From assembly GCF_036785885.1 (NCBI RefSeq), contig NC_092314.1:13041638-13105637 (forward strand): DNA of 64,000 bases, read 5' to 3'. Made by a program: the position numbers and the translations under genes. The notes beneath the pieces are model-generated. The model saw nothing but the letters and a program-made list of their open reading frames with translations, was not told the origin of the DNA and did not search any database. Source of the DNA: Coffea arabica. Taxonomy: Eukaryota; Streptophyta; Magnoliopsida; Gentianales; Rubiaceae. Shown piece by piece: positions 1 through 12,024 of this stretch. Within the stretch, counting starts at the first letter, position 1. Each line of letters opens with the position of its first letter.

Positions 1-1542
1 GTTATCAGTACGAGTCTTTACTTTTGAGCAAAAGATGAAAACAGAGCCTCTACCTTGAGTAAAAGTGAAACAAGAGATTTTGCCCGTATTTTTTCGGCAA
101 CTTCTGTCTACTTATTGAGAAATATTTGTTATAAATACTTATATTCTGATGCATTGAATTTTGGAGATGCTATTATAGAAAATCAATTATATTTGAGGAT
201 CTACTTGTCCTTTGAAATATTTAAAGAAAAAGATTCGACCACTTGAAGATGGTCGTTCTTTAACGAAAATATTTAACCACCAGAAGATGGTCATTATTTC
301 AAAGCCTCGTATGATAAATTTACTTATGGGTGCAAGTACATAATTCTGCTATGTTTAGAATTATTTCTTAGTTGAAAATAATATTCTCTACATATTTCTC
401 AAATATGCTCTTGTAGTAGCAATATTAAGAGAAATTTTGAGAAGTATTTTGTACTTATTGCATACTAGTTCTAGTCCATTCCCAGAAGTGAATGCGACTA
501 AATTTCAATTTATTAATTATGGTTGCTGTCATGACTATGATTTTGGTAAATATATATTTTACCATGACAAGAGAAAAAGTTACCACTTGAAGTGAGATAA
601 TAATGATAAGGACAAGAAAGTAAGGATCCTGAAGATAAATGTCCCGAAGTACATTTGACGAATCAAAATTATAATATCATCTTCACATGGCCAATTTCTT
701 TAAACACCCTAAAGGTGTATGATAATTGATTTAATTAACTTTTCTTCCTGAAGAAGAAATGGATGTTAAATATTTCGGATCAAAGGATTATGGTAATGAT
801 ATTTGTCCCATAAGAATTATGGTGACAATGATATGTGTCTCATTAATAAGTGCTACTATATACACTATATTCCAATGAGAAAGACAAACAGAAGTTTACT
901 GATCCCAATAGATATATGATTTGGCAAAAGTGAAAATATTTGAGAGCCGATAAATATTTATACATTTCCCCTTTATATTATATATGGCTCTAAAAGAAAT
1001 TTAAAATTTATGTTGGGTATGAATCACCTTTTACGATTAAATATCGTAAAATATTGATGAGTAATCTATTGAATGATTTATTTATTCTGATGAACTACGA
1101 TTCCCGACATTAGGGGGAGGAAAAAATCAATCGAAAGGAAATCATTTGAAAAATTGGATTTCCTCGATCCTCAATAATGTGAACTAGAAGTTCAAGAAAT
1201 TCTTCATTTGTAGAAAGTTACATTTATCGACTTCAAAAGAGTTATTAAATCAACTATTCCTGCAGGAAATATTCTGGTTAAAATTGATGTCCCTGAAGGA
1301 CATGCACAAGTGCTACAAATAAATTTGAGGTCGACCTACCTAAATAAGGTATAAATTGATTTCAAATATCTCCGGAGATTAAATGTCATGACAAAATTCA
1401 ACCTCTTGAAGAGGTCGCTCCGAAAAGTCAACTCCTGAAGAGAATAAAATCATAGAAAATTTAATTGGAGCCTAATAAAATGTAGCACTTGATATTATAG
1501 AAGTTGATAAGGATCATGAATCTAGATCGGTTGATGAATGTC

Positions 1543-2518
1543 AGTATAGAAATGATTGGGCAAAGTGGAAAGATGCGATCCAATCTAAATTGGATTTATT
1601 GGTTAAAAGAAAAGTTTTTGGACCTGTAGTCCAAACACCTGAAGGTGTAAAACCAGTAGGATATAAATAGGTATTTGTGATAAAGAGAAATGAGAAAAAA
1701 GAAATTGTGAGGTATAAAGCAGCGCTTGTAACCCAAGGTTTTTCACAAAGGTCTAGATTTAATTATGATGAAACGTATTCACCTGTAGTGGATGCTATCA
1801 CATTTAGATATCTTATGTGTTTTGCAGTACATAAAAAATTAGATATGTGTCTAATGGACGTCGTTACTGCATATTTATATGGAAATCTTGAAAATGATAT
1901 TTATATGAGAATCCCCGAAGGATTCAACATGCCTGAAACATGCAAATCAAATTCTAAAGATATTTATTCTATTAAATTACAAAGTCTGTGTATGGCCTCA
2001 AATAATCTGGACGTATGTGGTATAACCGTCTCAATGAATGTTTGACTAAAAAAGGTTATACCAATAATCCAATATGTCCATGCGTTTTTATCAAAAAAAA
2101 TGGATCAAAATTTGTGATAATTACTGTATATGTTGATGATCTAAATTTGATTGAAACTCCTGAAGAGATTCAAAATAGTGTTAAATATTTGAAGAAAGAA
2201 TTTGAGATCAAAGATTTTGGAAAGACAAAATTTTGTCTTGGTTTACAAATTGAGCATTTGAAAAGTGAAATTTTTATCCACCAAACTGCATATACCCGGA
2301 AGGTATTAAAGCGGTTTTATATGAATAAGGCACATATATTAAGTACTCCAATGGTTGTCAGATCATTAGATCCTAATAAGGATCCTTTTAGATCGCGAAA
2401 GGAAGATGAAGAGATACTTGGTCCTGAAGTGCCATATCTCAGTGCAATTGGCGAAGAATATTGGAATGCAACGATTAAAAGATCTCAAATAATGTTTGCA
2501 TCAGGGGGGAGAAATTAA
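1543..2518 (+). pseudogene. Copia reverse transcriptase, broken
   Basis: Conceptual translation gives the copia RT in order: a KWKDAIQ block, VFGPVVQTPEGVKPVGYK, then YKAALVTQGFSQ, DETYSPVVDA and LMDVVTAYLYG, and the catalytic YVDD at about 2137-2148. It is broken in at least three ways. An in-frame TAG at about 1668 stands where the family has Trp. A frameshift near 1990-2015 splits the KLQSL and MWYNRL blocks into two frames. After VPYLSAIG the frame jumps to unrelated residues, so the C-terminal RT/RNase H part is deleted. Family assignment is secure; there is no function. Confidence 0.88.
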
Positions 2519-2623
2519 TACACAAGAATAGTGTACTCTTTTTCCTTCACTAGGGTTTTTGTCCCAATGGGTTTTTCCCTGGTAAGGTTTTAACGAGGCA
2601 TATTCTTTGTGTAATGGACATCC

Positions 2624-2632
2624 AAGGGGGAG
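2624..2632 (+). other. Polypurine tract of the copia element
   Basis: The purine run AAGGGGGAG lies directly before the TGTTATGA start of the LTR, the usual position of the plus-strand primer in Ty1/copia elements. Confidence 0.75.
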
Positions 2633-2953
2633 TGTTATGAAACAATTAAAAGTATGGATGTTCCTTTGTATTCCCAAGAGGATTAATTCTTGATTTATGG
2701 TTACATTATGTATAGAAGTTACAATCCATAAATCTATTCATGTAGTGGAGAAACCGTTTCATAGGTTTCTTCATATTCTTGTAGTAGTGGGTGTTTAATA
2801 GAATTGATATACCTTTAATCTTGTAGAGGTACATTGACACCCTTTAAGAAGACTTTTGTATTAGTTGGAATCATAAGAATATCATTCTCCATTTCTCTAC
2901 ATCTTTCTCTAATATCTCCATTTATACTATAGTTGTTTATTAGTTTTACAACA
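2633..2953 (+). repeat. Copia 3' LTR (321 bp)
   Basis: It starts TGTTATGA and ends TTACAACA (TG...CA), directly after the polypurine tract. The sequence that follows, GAATG then AAATTTAATT, is continuous with upstream sequence in the unoccupied paralogous sites at 36081 and 61156, which fixes the LTR end to the base. Confidence 0.85.
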
Positions 2954-4552
2954 GAATGAAATTTAATTGAATAAAATAGGAATCACATTTTGCCAACATC
3001 GGGCCTAAAACAAAGGAAACACATAAACGATTAAACGTTGAAACTTCCAAAACAAACAGGAAATGCGGTTCTACGGCGTCCTAAAAAACTGGGCTCTCAG
3101 GGACGATGCGTAAGCCCATATGCTCCTTTCAAGCTGAAAAATAGACTCATTTAATGTTTACGGGACATTTTGGACTCTCTCTCACCTCAACCTACATTGT
3201 ATTGATCTTGTAAGGCCCAAATTTTAGCAACTGTTTCACGTATGCATTTCTCTAGTTCCTAATCTCAACTAATGATTTGTTCTGAATACTTGTGATGAAT
3301 TGATGAGAATGGACTTCAACTCGCAATCTATTTTCGCTTCTCTATTTATTGCGAATCAATGGAAAATTTCTCTTTACTACTACTTGATAACACTTTGTGC
3401 CAGTATATCAAGGCTATAAATGAGTATGTTATCTTTTTACAGAACTTCCAAAGGTTGAGATTATGGTTTTTTACAGCAAATCATGTCTCAATTAGTCTTT
3501 TATAGGTTAGGGATATTAACTGTCAGTTAATAATCTTTTCAAGTCATGCCCCACTTTCATCACACATTCTGGCTAAGGCTTAGTTAACTTTAACCAAATG
3601 AGAAAGTAAGGGTAGCAGGTAACACCAATGTGGTTCTTACCTAACGAAAAATGAACAAATTTGTCAGATTGGCCCTTCTCAACTATGAAAAGATTAATCA
3701 ACTAATTGTGAATCTACAATACAAAATATGATAGAATTTGCTGACATAACTTTAGACGGATTTGGCTCCTCTCTAGTGAGTTCTTTCTTTATTTCGTATA
3801 ATGCATATTTAGATATATGACACACGTCTTCAATTACTAAGAAGGGACATGGTCAATTTAAATTTGACTAATCCTAACTCTTGTTAATAAATGAAGATAC
3901 GTGTCATACATCTAGATGAGTACTGCAAAAAATGAAAGAGAATCAACTAGAGATGAACCAAGTCCCGCTCCATCTCGATTGGTTTTCAATTTTGGCGCTT
4001 TTGTAGTCTGTGGATCTTTACAATACAAAATATGATTACTTTTGGTCTGTGAAGGTATTATCATTGTTTAGAGTGAAATTGCTCTGGTAAGAACATAATT
4101 GTTTTGGCAATTCTATAATTTGCTACTAAGACGTACTATCGATAAGGTTTTGTTAAGCAAATGATTTATATGTTTTGTTGGAGGAGAAAATTGATAGCAA
4201 TATGAAATTTAAACAGTTAAATTTCTATGCTTTTAAATTAATTTTAAAAATTATCTTAGTACGTATTCCTAAAACAAATGCCCACTATGTGCAACGCTTA
4301 TGCTCCTATGCTAATTTCATCAAAATAGATCTTATAAATTTTAGTTATAAACTTAACAATTTTCATTTGAAGTTTAAAAACACCATGTAAGATAATTTTT
4401 ATAGGCTTTTCAACGGTGTTTTGTTATATGCGACCAAAAATATATTCATGACATCCTTCTTCAACGTTTTTACTCTAACCTTGTCTTTTTTTTTCAAAGA
4501 CAATAATTATTGTATAATCTATTCTATCCTAGTCTTTTTTTTTGTTTGGATT
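2954..4552. repeat. Duplicated NLR 3' flank (second flank), copy A
   Basis: This non-coding stretch is repeated with high similarity at about 36081-37751 and, with an internal deletion, at 61156-62212. It holds no convincing gene; its short ORFs are not conserved between copies. In the other two copies it follows an NLR and a kinase-like remnant, so this copy is probably the tail of another NLR unit lying left of the window, cut off by the copia insertion. Confidence 0.8.
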
Positions 4553-4711
4553 GTAAATTATTTGAGATAATTTTGTGAAAAAGTACTGTAGCATTTTTTT
4601 GATGTGATGTATGTGAGATAAAAAGATGATTGAAAAATGTATTGATGATACAAGCAAATTACGGTGTGTAAATAAGGTGTAAATAAAGTAAAATAGAAGA
4701 CAATCCAAACA
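4553..4711. repeat. MITE with TGTTTGGATTGT termini, copy 1
   Basis: This 159-bp AT-rich element has inverted ends TGTTTGGATTGT and ACAATCCAAACA and no coding capacity. The same element stands at 37752-37920 and 62213-62368 at the equivalent place in the repeated unit. The superfamily is not certain from the ends; no clear target duplication could be read because both flanks are T-rich. Confidence 0.7.
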
Positions 4712-4715
4712 TTTA

Positions 4716-4870
4716 GGGAGAGGCAAACGTAATCAGCCTTGAAGCAATCAAAGAAGGATGAGGCTGATATTTATTTTGAGAGCCTGACTCAATTGCTTCT
4801 GGAGAGAAAGGGGACTCAAGCATTGAAAATAGATTCAGGATCTTCTGATGAGAAACTCTCCCTGACTTGA
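4716..4870 (+). pseudogene. AAA-ATPase 3'-end relic
   Basis: This matches the end of the AAA-ATPase pseudogene at about 51229-51432, including the stop codon, but lacks about 50 bp in the middle, so it is out of frame. The homology continues past the stop to the MITE at 4993. Only the C-terminal tail was ever carried here; no ATPase domain is present. It marks the left edge of the duplicated unit that leads to NLR1. Confidence 0.85.
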
Positions 4871-4992
4871 ATTTGAAGGGAAAGGTGGGCATGACTCTGG
4901 GAGCACCTGGGTATAGGAGGATAACAAAATTTGCAGATCATGTCCCCTAGTGCGAAACCAAGCTCATCATGTGTCCTGGAGCTAAACTACCT

Positions 4993-5130
4993 TGTTTGGA
5001 TTGCAGTTTTCTAAGAAAATATTTTTACGTTTTTCGCAAATACATTTTTCAATTATTTTTTTGATGCATACATTAAATTGCTATAATATATTTTTCAAGA
5101 AAAAACTCCAAAAAAATAGAAATCCGAGCA
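4993..5130. repeat. Second MITE type, copy 1
   Basis: It begins TGTTTGGATTGCAG and ends in the imperfect inverted form AAATCCGAGCA, with no ORF. A close copy is at 51556-51698. In the flanks after 37920 and 62368 only the inner and right part of this element is present, fused to the first MITE type, so one end was lost there. Confidence 0.55.
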
Positions 5131-8100
5131 TAACTATTTCGTATATTACAATTCTTTCAAGAGCATTTGATACACTAAACTTCTAGAGTAATTGGTACGC
5201 TAAAATTCTCATTATATAACAAGCCACATTATGATACATTTCAAATTCTCTAATGGCAGAAAACTATGGTGTGATTCGTAACAAGCCACATTATGATCAA
5301 ATATGTCAAAAAAAAATTAAGAATTGAAGATCTAAATGAGAAGTATGCAATTCGTAAGGAAGAAAATATTATCTAAAGTGAAACATACTAGGCTATAGTA
5401 AGACTAGCCAAGCATACATAGGACTAAAAACTGCAACTCTGCTTGGATGGGACTGTTTTTTAAAAACTAGATTTTCAAATACAATAAAAATTTTTAAAAA
5501 ATATTCTAAAAGGTAATCTAAAAATTAGTTTAAATATTTTTAAAATTTTAAAAGAAATCTCAAAATATATTCTAGAAATTCTTATACTCTTAAATATCCC
5601 AAAATATTTTTTTTGAAAATATCTCAAAATATAATCTAAAAACTCTACTACAACAAAATTTTTCAAAAATACCCCCAAAATTTTTACTCGTACTCTTTCC
5701 ATGAAAATGTGCTTTACCCTTTACGCTTAGAATAAAGCTTGATAGTTGATACATGATTTGTATATATCTCAACTCATTTATTGAAGTAAAGCTTTAACTT
5801 TCATTTTGTTATATACTAGTAATTATCGAGTATCTTAATTAACTCAATTGTAAATATTTGAATGTAGATATTAAGAGAAAGTTGAAAACATATTTCGCTT
5901 TTAGAGAAAATAAGGAATTTGCTTTGCTACCTTAGCCCAATGAACTCAAAAAAGATTTTACAACATATGACCATCATTTTTTGGTGTATAAAATGTACAA
6001 ACGAATATTTCTAGTTTAAAGTCTTCGTTTAAATAGAATTAATATTCTTATGGAAGAAATAGCTAGAGAAGTTAGAAATTCAAATTAGATAGAAGTATAA
6101 TGTGAACAAACATATTGATTATGACATGTTTGTGTTGAAAATTGTGCCTTAAATTTAAGTGTTTTTCATCCATTTTTCCTAAGCTTCATTAATACATTCA
6201 TTCCCTTTTAGATTCATTAGTAGATTCATGTATCTCTGGGAATTTACTAGTGCTTTCATATAACTTCGAAATTCATGTACTTGTAATAATGATGGTACGT
6301 GTATATTCTTGTGCCTTCACACAACACACTTGGGCACTCCCCTTCCCACAGTGTAGGAGTAGCGTAAGATAAATCTGGATGCTTAACCCAAAAAAAAATA
6401 TTTGAAAACAAGAAAGAGTTTTGAAGGTGTCCTAAGGCATTTACAATGGGTTGCGCTCTTTAGAGTTAAAGAGTGCAATTCACATGCTATATCATCACTT
6501 TATTATCCTCTCTTTCATTATATTATCACTCACTGTAAATTACACTCTACATAGTATAATAGCATGGACCTATAATCAAATCAAGTATTTATCTTAATAG
6601 TTCTCAACACATATCTCATAAATAAATAATCAATTTTTTGAAACAAATTTATTAACTTTTGTTGAAATTTTTGCATTCTAAAAATTTTTTTCTTAAAAAA
6701 TAATACTATTAATTTTTGAAAACTAATAGTATATATTTTTATGTATTTCAAAAATAATACATTGTTATTTTCTAAAAATAATTAGATAATTATTAAACAA
6801 ATACCCAACACTTTAAAAAATTAGATAAGAGGTTAAAGAAAACAAATGATACAGTAGAAGAAATGATGGAGTGGGAGAGTAAGAAATTGAGGAAACGTTA
6901 ACAATATTTATAGACAAAATTTTGAGAATTGAAAGTGAAAAAAAAAACACTGTTGCAAACTGATGAAATTGAAACAATGCTACCACTATTTTACCATTGC
7001 AAACATGTTGAAAATTGGATTCAAGGGACCACTGCAAAAGTTTTGAATAATTGGATAAAATGAAACTGTTGCAAAGCTTTGAATAATTGGACAAATTAGA
7101 CCCACTCTTTCAGCTTTTTTTGCTTCAATTATGCATGTAATAGGCATTATATTCTTACCATGGGACAGTTTATAATGCAAGGGTGTAATAAAGGGTAATT
7201 GTGGATACCCCAAACAGGCCAAAACTAAATTGTACGGCTTTCGAACATCATATACTAAGCCTTTCGAACACCAAATAAAAAGTCCAAAACTTCCCCAGTT
7301 GAAAGTTGTGGTGTGTTGTGGACTTTTTCTCACTTCAGCCCACCTCTAACCGATCCTGTGTGGCCCAATAATTTTCGGCAACCTAGGTGAAGAATATTAA
7401 TGGTTTTGTTATAATCATTCCAAGTCATGTACTTTCATAGTTAGGAGTTTATTCTCGTTGCCCACTATGTTGATTGTAGCACTTCACAGTTGATTATAAG
7501 TAGGGATAATTTCATAAACATCCTCTAAGGTTTTAAACAATTTCACTGAGCTACCTTGAATTATTAAAAATTGTACTTACTGCCCTTGATTTGATACATT
7601 TGGTAATCAAACCTTAGAACTAGTCAAAAATTTAAATGAACATCCTAAAATGTCCTTGGTTTATATAGTTTATATTGCTTTCCAAAACAATTGTAAAATA
7701 TAAAGCATCAAATTTTCAATACCTATATTTATTATTTAATAAACAATTATTACAATAGTTTTATCACTATGGCAGGCTATTGTACATAGTGCTTTACTAG
7801 GGATACATATTCCCTGAAGGTTGGGGAAGAAAGTATTATCATAATTGTTTTAGAGTTTGTAGATTTTTGAAATGTTAGACGTATCAATAATTTAGTAGTA
7901 GTTTTAGATAGTTTCTTTTTAAATCAATGTTGTTTTTGGTGCAAAGAAAAAAAAAGATCAACAAAAAATTAGATTAGATTCAAAGTTGTCAAAAAAAAGG
8001 TCACTAATTCAACATTTGGTAATGATAACGACTAGAAGCAATATTTATAGTTTATAGTTCTGTAGTTTTACTGGTAATATGAAAAAAAAGAGGAATAAGA

Positions 8101-8810
8101 AGAGAAAAGAAAAAGAAAAAATAATTATAAATATCATTCTTTCTATATGCATACCCAACAAAGGGAGTTTTATTAAAATGGTAAGACTAATATTGTCATT
8201 TTAAATGGGCAAGAAAGGTAAGTGTAAGTTTTAAAATCTCAAGGGATCTCATTGAAATTGTTAGAAACCTCAGGGAAGGTTTTTGAAATTATTCCTTAAA
8301 TTTAATCAAAAGAGAATGTGAAAATATTCATGGGACGTATATCAATTGACCAAGAGAAAATAGATGGAGTGTCTGGTTCAAAGAAAAAAGAATAAATACG
8401 AAATTTTGAATTCAAATCCTCTCCCACTGTATCATTTGAGTCTCCAAAAACTTGAGTAGACTTGCTCATATATAAAAAATAGAGCAAGTAAGAATCACAA
8501 GACTAGATATCGGTTACACATTGTGATGGTATCTTCTCCCATCTAAAACATTGGCCCTTAATTGAAGGCTGAAACTTGAATTAAAGAACAAGAAAAGGGA
8601 TCGTCCACTAGCCATACTTGACCAGATCACTATCCGGTCAATCTGTCAAATTCTCCACATGGACCCCCTGAATGTGGAAGAAGGAATATAACAAATGTTC
8701 AGAGTCGACTTGATTTCTAATATATCCATTGTATATCGGTAACATTAATTTTGCAAGTTATCGTTTTATTGTTTATATTCATTATCTTAGAGTTTGCATT
8801 TATTATTGTA

Positions 8811-8825
8811 ATGCATATATTTTAT
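8811..8825. other. Unoccupied Helitron target site
   Basis: ATGCATA joined directly to TATTTTAT here is the uninterrupted form of the site that holds a Helitron at 28823-30399. The same uninterrupted site is present around 55475-55489. Confidence 0.8.
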
Positions 8826-9160
8826 GATATAATTGACACTAGTAATTGTAGAAATCCCAAAATCTCTGCTTCCACAAGCCCTCAATTATTTTTTCTCATA
8901 GTTTTTACTTTGTTGGTCATGGTTGTTAATCCCCAAGATCAATGGTCATAATTATTAAAACGAGATAATTAGAAGAGAAAGTGATGAAATTTAGTGGTTT
9001 GCTGAATAAAGAAAACAATGGAAGAAAATTAGAGAGCTAGTAGCTTGAAGGTTCATTATATTTTGGTCATTTATATTGTGACGTCTCTTGGATCATTTAT
9101 ATTTTGATGTCTCTTTGTTTTCTATTCTTCCTAATTATAAAGTTTAACATATTAAACTGT

Positions 9161-9165
9161 GGATG
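9161..9165. repeat. Target site duplication GGATG (left)
   Basis: GGATG directly precedes the LARD element and recurs directly after it at 18437-18441. The unoccupied paralogous sites at 30758-30762 and 55825-55829 contain GGATG once. Confidence 0.9.
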
Positions 9166-10543
9166 TGACAGGGTGTCAGCCTGTGCAATAATAAATACCT
9201 GCTCAAACTAAAATTAATTTCTGTAGATAGTGGTAAGCAGGGTCGAATCCACAGGGACTGCGAGTAATTGTTTCTTTTTAAATTCACAGTGACAAGGGGG
9301 GTGTTTTTATCTCAGGGGTGACAATTTAAGCAATCCAACTAAAAGTAAAATAATAAAAATAAAATAGCCAATTAGAAATTAAAATAACAACTTACTAAAA
9401 TCAAAGGATCTAGCCAAGGAATAACTTCAGCAATGGTTCACCTAATTGATCATCGATACAAAGCCAATTACAATTATTTACCAATAAATAGGTTATAACT
9501 GCCAAACAAGTGATGACAGTCAACCCCTCCTTACTGTGTCGGTGATTAAGGTACGCCCGTTAATCACTGCTCTAATTGAGAAATAATCCTAGGTACGCAC
9601 ATAGGATTTAATTTCCCAATTGCCTTACGTATTAGAGAAACCCTATTCTAACCAAATAACGCACTACCAGGGTTATTTCAGATTAGCCCGCGTATTCCCC
9701 TGACACAAGTCTAATTATGCCAGTTGTCACTATTTCAAGGCAATTAAACAATTACGGATTTAATACCTCAATTGACAATAGATTATTAAATTAACTAATT
9801 ATCCGGATCCAAGACAATCAATTAATTAAACAATCATAAGCACTACAACCAGGGAATATGCAAATACCAATAAATAAAAGAAAAAGATAAAATTAAATCG
9901 ATCTCACAATTTTTAGGCGACCCAAAGCATCCGTTGTTTCTTGACTAGAAAAAGGGATTTAGTTCATCCCTAACGAGGAACACTCACACGAAGCGGAGGG
10001 AACAATTGCAGCCTTTGCCATTGACCGGGAGAACTCAATTCGCTTCAATAAAGAAAAAGAAAGAACAAAGCTACAGCGAATGATTCATGGTTTCTCATGG
10101 TCTCTGACATACGAGAAGAAAATCACTAAGGAACGGAAAAATGGAAAAAGTCTAAGTGAAAAGCTAATCTAGAGCTACGAGAGAAAAGTCAAAAGCTAAA
10201 AAACAAGGTAGTGCTCAGTGTCTGCCATATATCAATCGTTCCTATTCTAATTGCTACTGTGCAGCGTCCGCCGCCCAGCCGAGAGAGAGAAAAGAAGACT
10301 TCGAGCCGAGAGAGAGAAAAGAAGACTTCGGCCTCCCCCTTTTAATGCTGTCTTCGGGCCAATTAACAAGAAGGGTCGCAGTTTGATATTACAAAAATGT
10401 CCCTAGATGCCTGCTACTTGAACTCTTTCTTGATAACTGTCAAATTGACACTTGTTATGGTATTTTCGTTCTACTCCCTGAAATAAATGCAAATTGCCAA
10501 AAGTGAGTAAAATCTAACAATTAATCCACATCGGGTCAGGTAA

Positions 10544-10552
10544 TAGGGAAAA
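10544..10552. repeat. MULE target site duplication TAGGGAAAA (left)
   Basis: The nine bases TAGGGAAAA stand directly left of the MULE and again directly right of it at 11965-11973. The uninterrupted LTR has them once at 18391-18399. Confidence 0.92.
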
Positions 10553-11964
10553 GGGAAAATCGCCAATTTAGTCCCTAAACTTTTTTTTTCTGTCGATTTA
10601 GTCCCTATACATTATTTATAGCCAATTTAATCCCTAAACTTATATTTCGATTCCAATCAAGGAGTTTCGCGGCGGCGCCACCGCATAATTTCCGTCAGCT
10701 TCCCAATCCAGCAACAAGAAGGGGTATTTTAGGAACTTCCATTCTAAAGCCTTAACCAAAATTAAAAAAAGGTGCAAACTCCACTGAAGCATTCCGCCTA
10801 CAAAATTAAAAAAAGGTGCAATCTCCACTGAAGCAATTCGCCTGCAAAACAAATCATTTGCCACTAAAGCATTGCTACACTCCACCGTGAAACTGCAACA
10901 TGACGGGCAATTTTCGACAATTTTTGTTTCTAGGATTATATCCTCTGTAAACCCCCACTATCCAATTTCAAATTGACATCGTCACTGCTACAACCATAGC
11001 TATTTCTCCAATGATTCTGATTCTGGATGGTCACGGCCGGCGTCGTGGTAGTGACTCCATTGGCATAGCCATAGCTGTTCCGCTGGAGAAGAAGTTGGTT
11101 TGGATCGGACCTGGGATCAAAATAATCGAATGGTTGAATATCCTTAGCCCTTGATTTGATGGATTGGGACATGAAAGCAGAATCATGGCAAGAGTCAGGA
11201 AGAAAGATTCAAAGGGCGAGAGAAGTCAAGGGGTTTATGTGGATGTCCTGGGTGGCAACTCCGTCGGTGAAGGAAGGATTGGCGGCGGCGATGGACTCCT
11301 CACGAGGACGAGAGGTGACTCCAAAGGATGAGCTGAGGCCATCATCGGCTTGAGGGTTTTGCATTTGGTTCTGTTGCATTGGTCCTTGCTTTGAAAATCC
11401 ACTGCATAATTCAGCCGCATTGGGTTTCGCAGGAGATTTGGATTTTGGGTGGGTATTTCTCCATTGAATTGGGTTTTGGGTCTTTTGGGAGATTTGCATT
11501 TGGTTCTGCAGCATAATTTCCATCGCCAATTCTTTTGGGAGATTATGCTGCATTTGAAAAGCAAGGACCAAATTCAGACTCATTGGATTTTGAGAACTCA
11601 ATTAAATTTGGTTTGAGCTCAATTCAGAATCTGATGGAAACTCAATTGGATTGAATTGAGCTGACTAGATTCGAAACTCCAATTCACAACATCCAAGTGA
11701 AGTCAAGAATTGAATCTTGAGTTATGAGAAACGGCAAGATTGCACCTTTTTTTAATTTTGGTTAAGGCTTTAGAATGGAAGTTCCTAAAATACCCCTTCT
11801 TGTTGCTCGATTGGGAAGCTGACAGAAATTATGCGGTGGCGCCGCCGCGAAACTCCTTGATTGGAACCGAAATATAAGTTTAGGGATTAAATTGGCTATA
11901 AATAATGTATAGGGACTAAATCGACAGAAAAAAAAAGTTTAGGGACTAAATTGGCGATTTTCCC
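10553..11964. mobile_element. Non-autonomous MULE with 225-bp terminal inverted repeats
   Basis: The 1412-bp element starts GGGAAAATCGCC and ends GGCGATTTTCCC. Inverted repeats span 10553-10777 and 11740-11964 with only a few mismatches, and it is flanked by a 9-bp target duplication, the hallmark of Mutator-like elements. No transposase is encoded. The unique centre (about 10778-11739) holds a minus-strand ORF at 11209-11583 starting MSLNLVLAFQ, rich in Gln, Asn and Met, which may be captured host sequence or chance. It sits in only one of the two LTRs, so it arrived after the LARD. Confidence 0.92.
10761..10857. repeat. Short tandem repeat inside the MULE
   Basis: Two adjacent copies of about 47 bp, each starting AATTAAAAAAAGGTGCAA and continuing CTCCACTGAAGC, straddle the inner end of the left inverted repeat. 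The right arm has a single copy of the shared part, so the duplication arose within the left arm. Confidence 0.6.
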
Positions 11965-12010
11965 TAGGGAAAATTAATTATAAAATAAACGATAAAATTG
12001 CAACCTATCA

Positions 12011-12024
12011 ATTTCCCCCACACC
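12011..12024 (-). other. Polypurine tract of the LARD
   Basis: Read on the minus strand this is GGTGTGGGGGAAAT, directly abutting the LTR that starts TGATAGG in that orientation. Its position confirms the minus orientation of the element. Confidence 0.75.

Larger units (their letters stand above)
1..2953 (+). mobile_element. Ty1/copia retrotransposon, 3' part, decayed
   Basis: The window opens inside a Ty1/copia element read on the plus strand. The order seen is a stop-riddled stretch (1-1540) with a recognisable integrase-to-RT spacer near 1090-1250 (PTLGGG motif), the reverse transcriptase (1543-2518), a polypurine tract and a 3' LTR. The 5' LTR, gag and most of integrase lie outside the window. 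The right end is fixed by comparison with 36081 and 61156, where the same flanking sequence is uninterrupted; the 5 bases GAATG after the LTR are the expected target duplication. The RNase H region is missing between the RT and the LTR. The element cannot move by itself. Confidence 0.85.
5131..9165. repeat. Duplicated NLR 5' flank (first flank), copy A
   Basis: About 4 kb of AT-rich non-coding DNA is collinear with 51699-55829, and in parts with 37921-39110, 24970-26196, 30400-30762 and 62369-63138. It differs from the 51.7-55.8 kb copy by small indels, including extra sequence at about 7151-7427. No gene is supported: the short ORFs are not maintained between copies. It ends at the ggatg target site of the LARD element. 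Confidence 0.8.
9166..12010 (-). repeat. 3' LTR of the LARD, interrupted by a MULE
   Basis: It begins TGACAGGG and ends CCTATCA on the plus strand. Without the MULE and its 9-bp duplication it is about 1424 bp, 28 bp longer than the other LTR, mainly because of a 27-bp tandem duplication of a CCGAGAGAGAGAAAAGAAGA motif at about 10272-10326. Confidence 0.92.
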
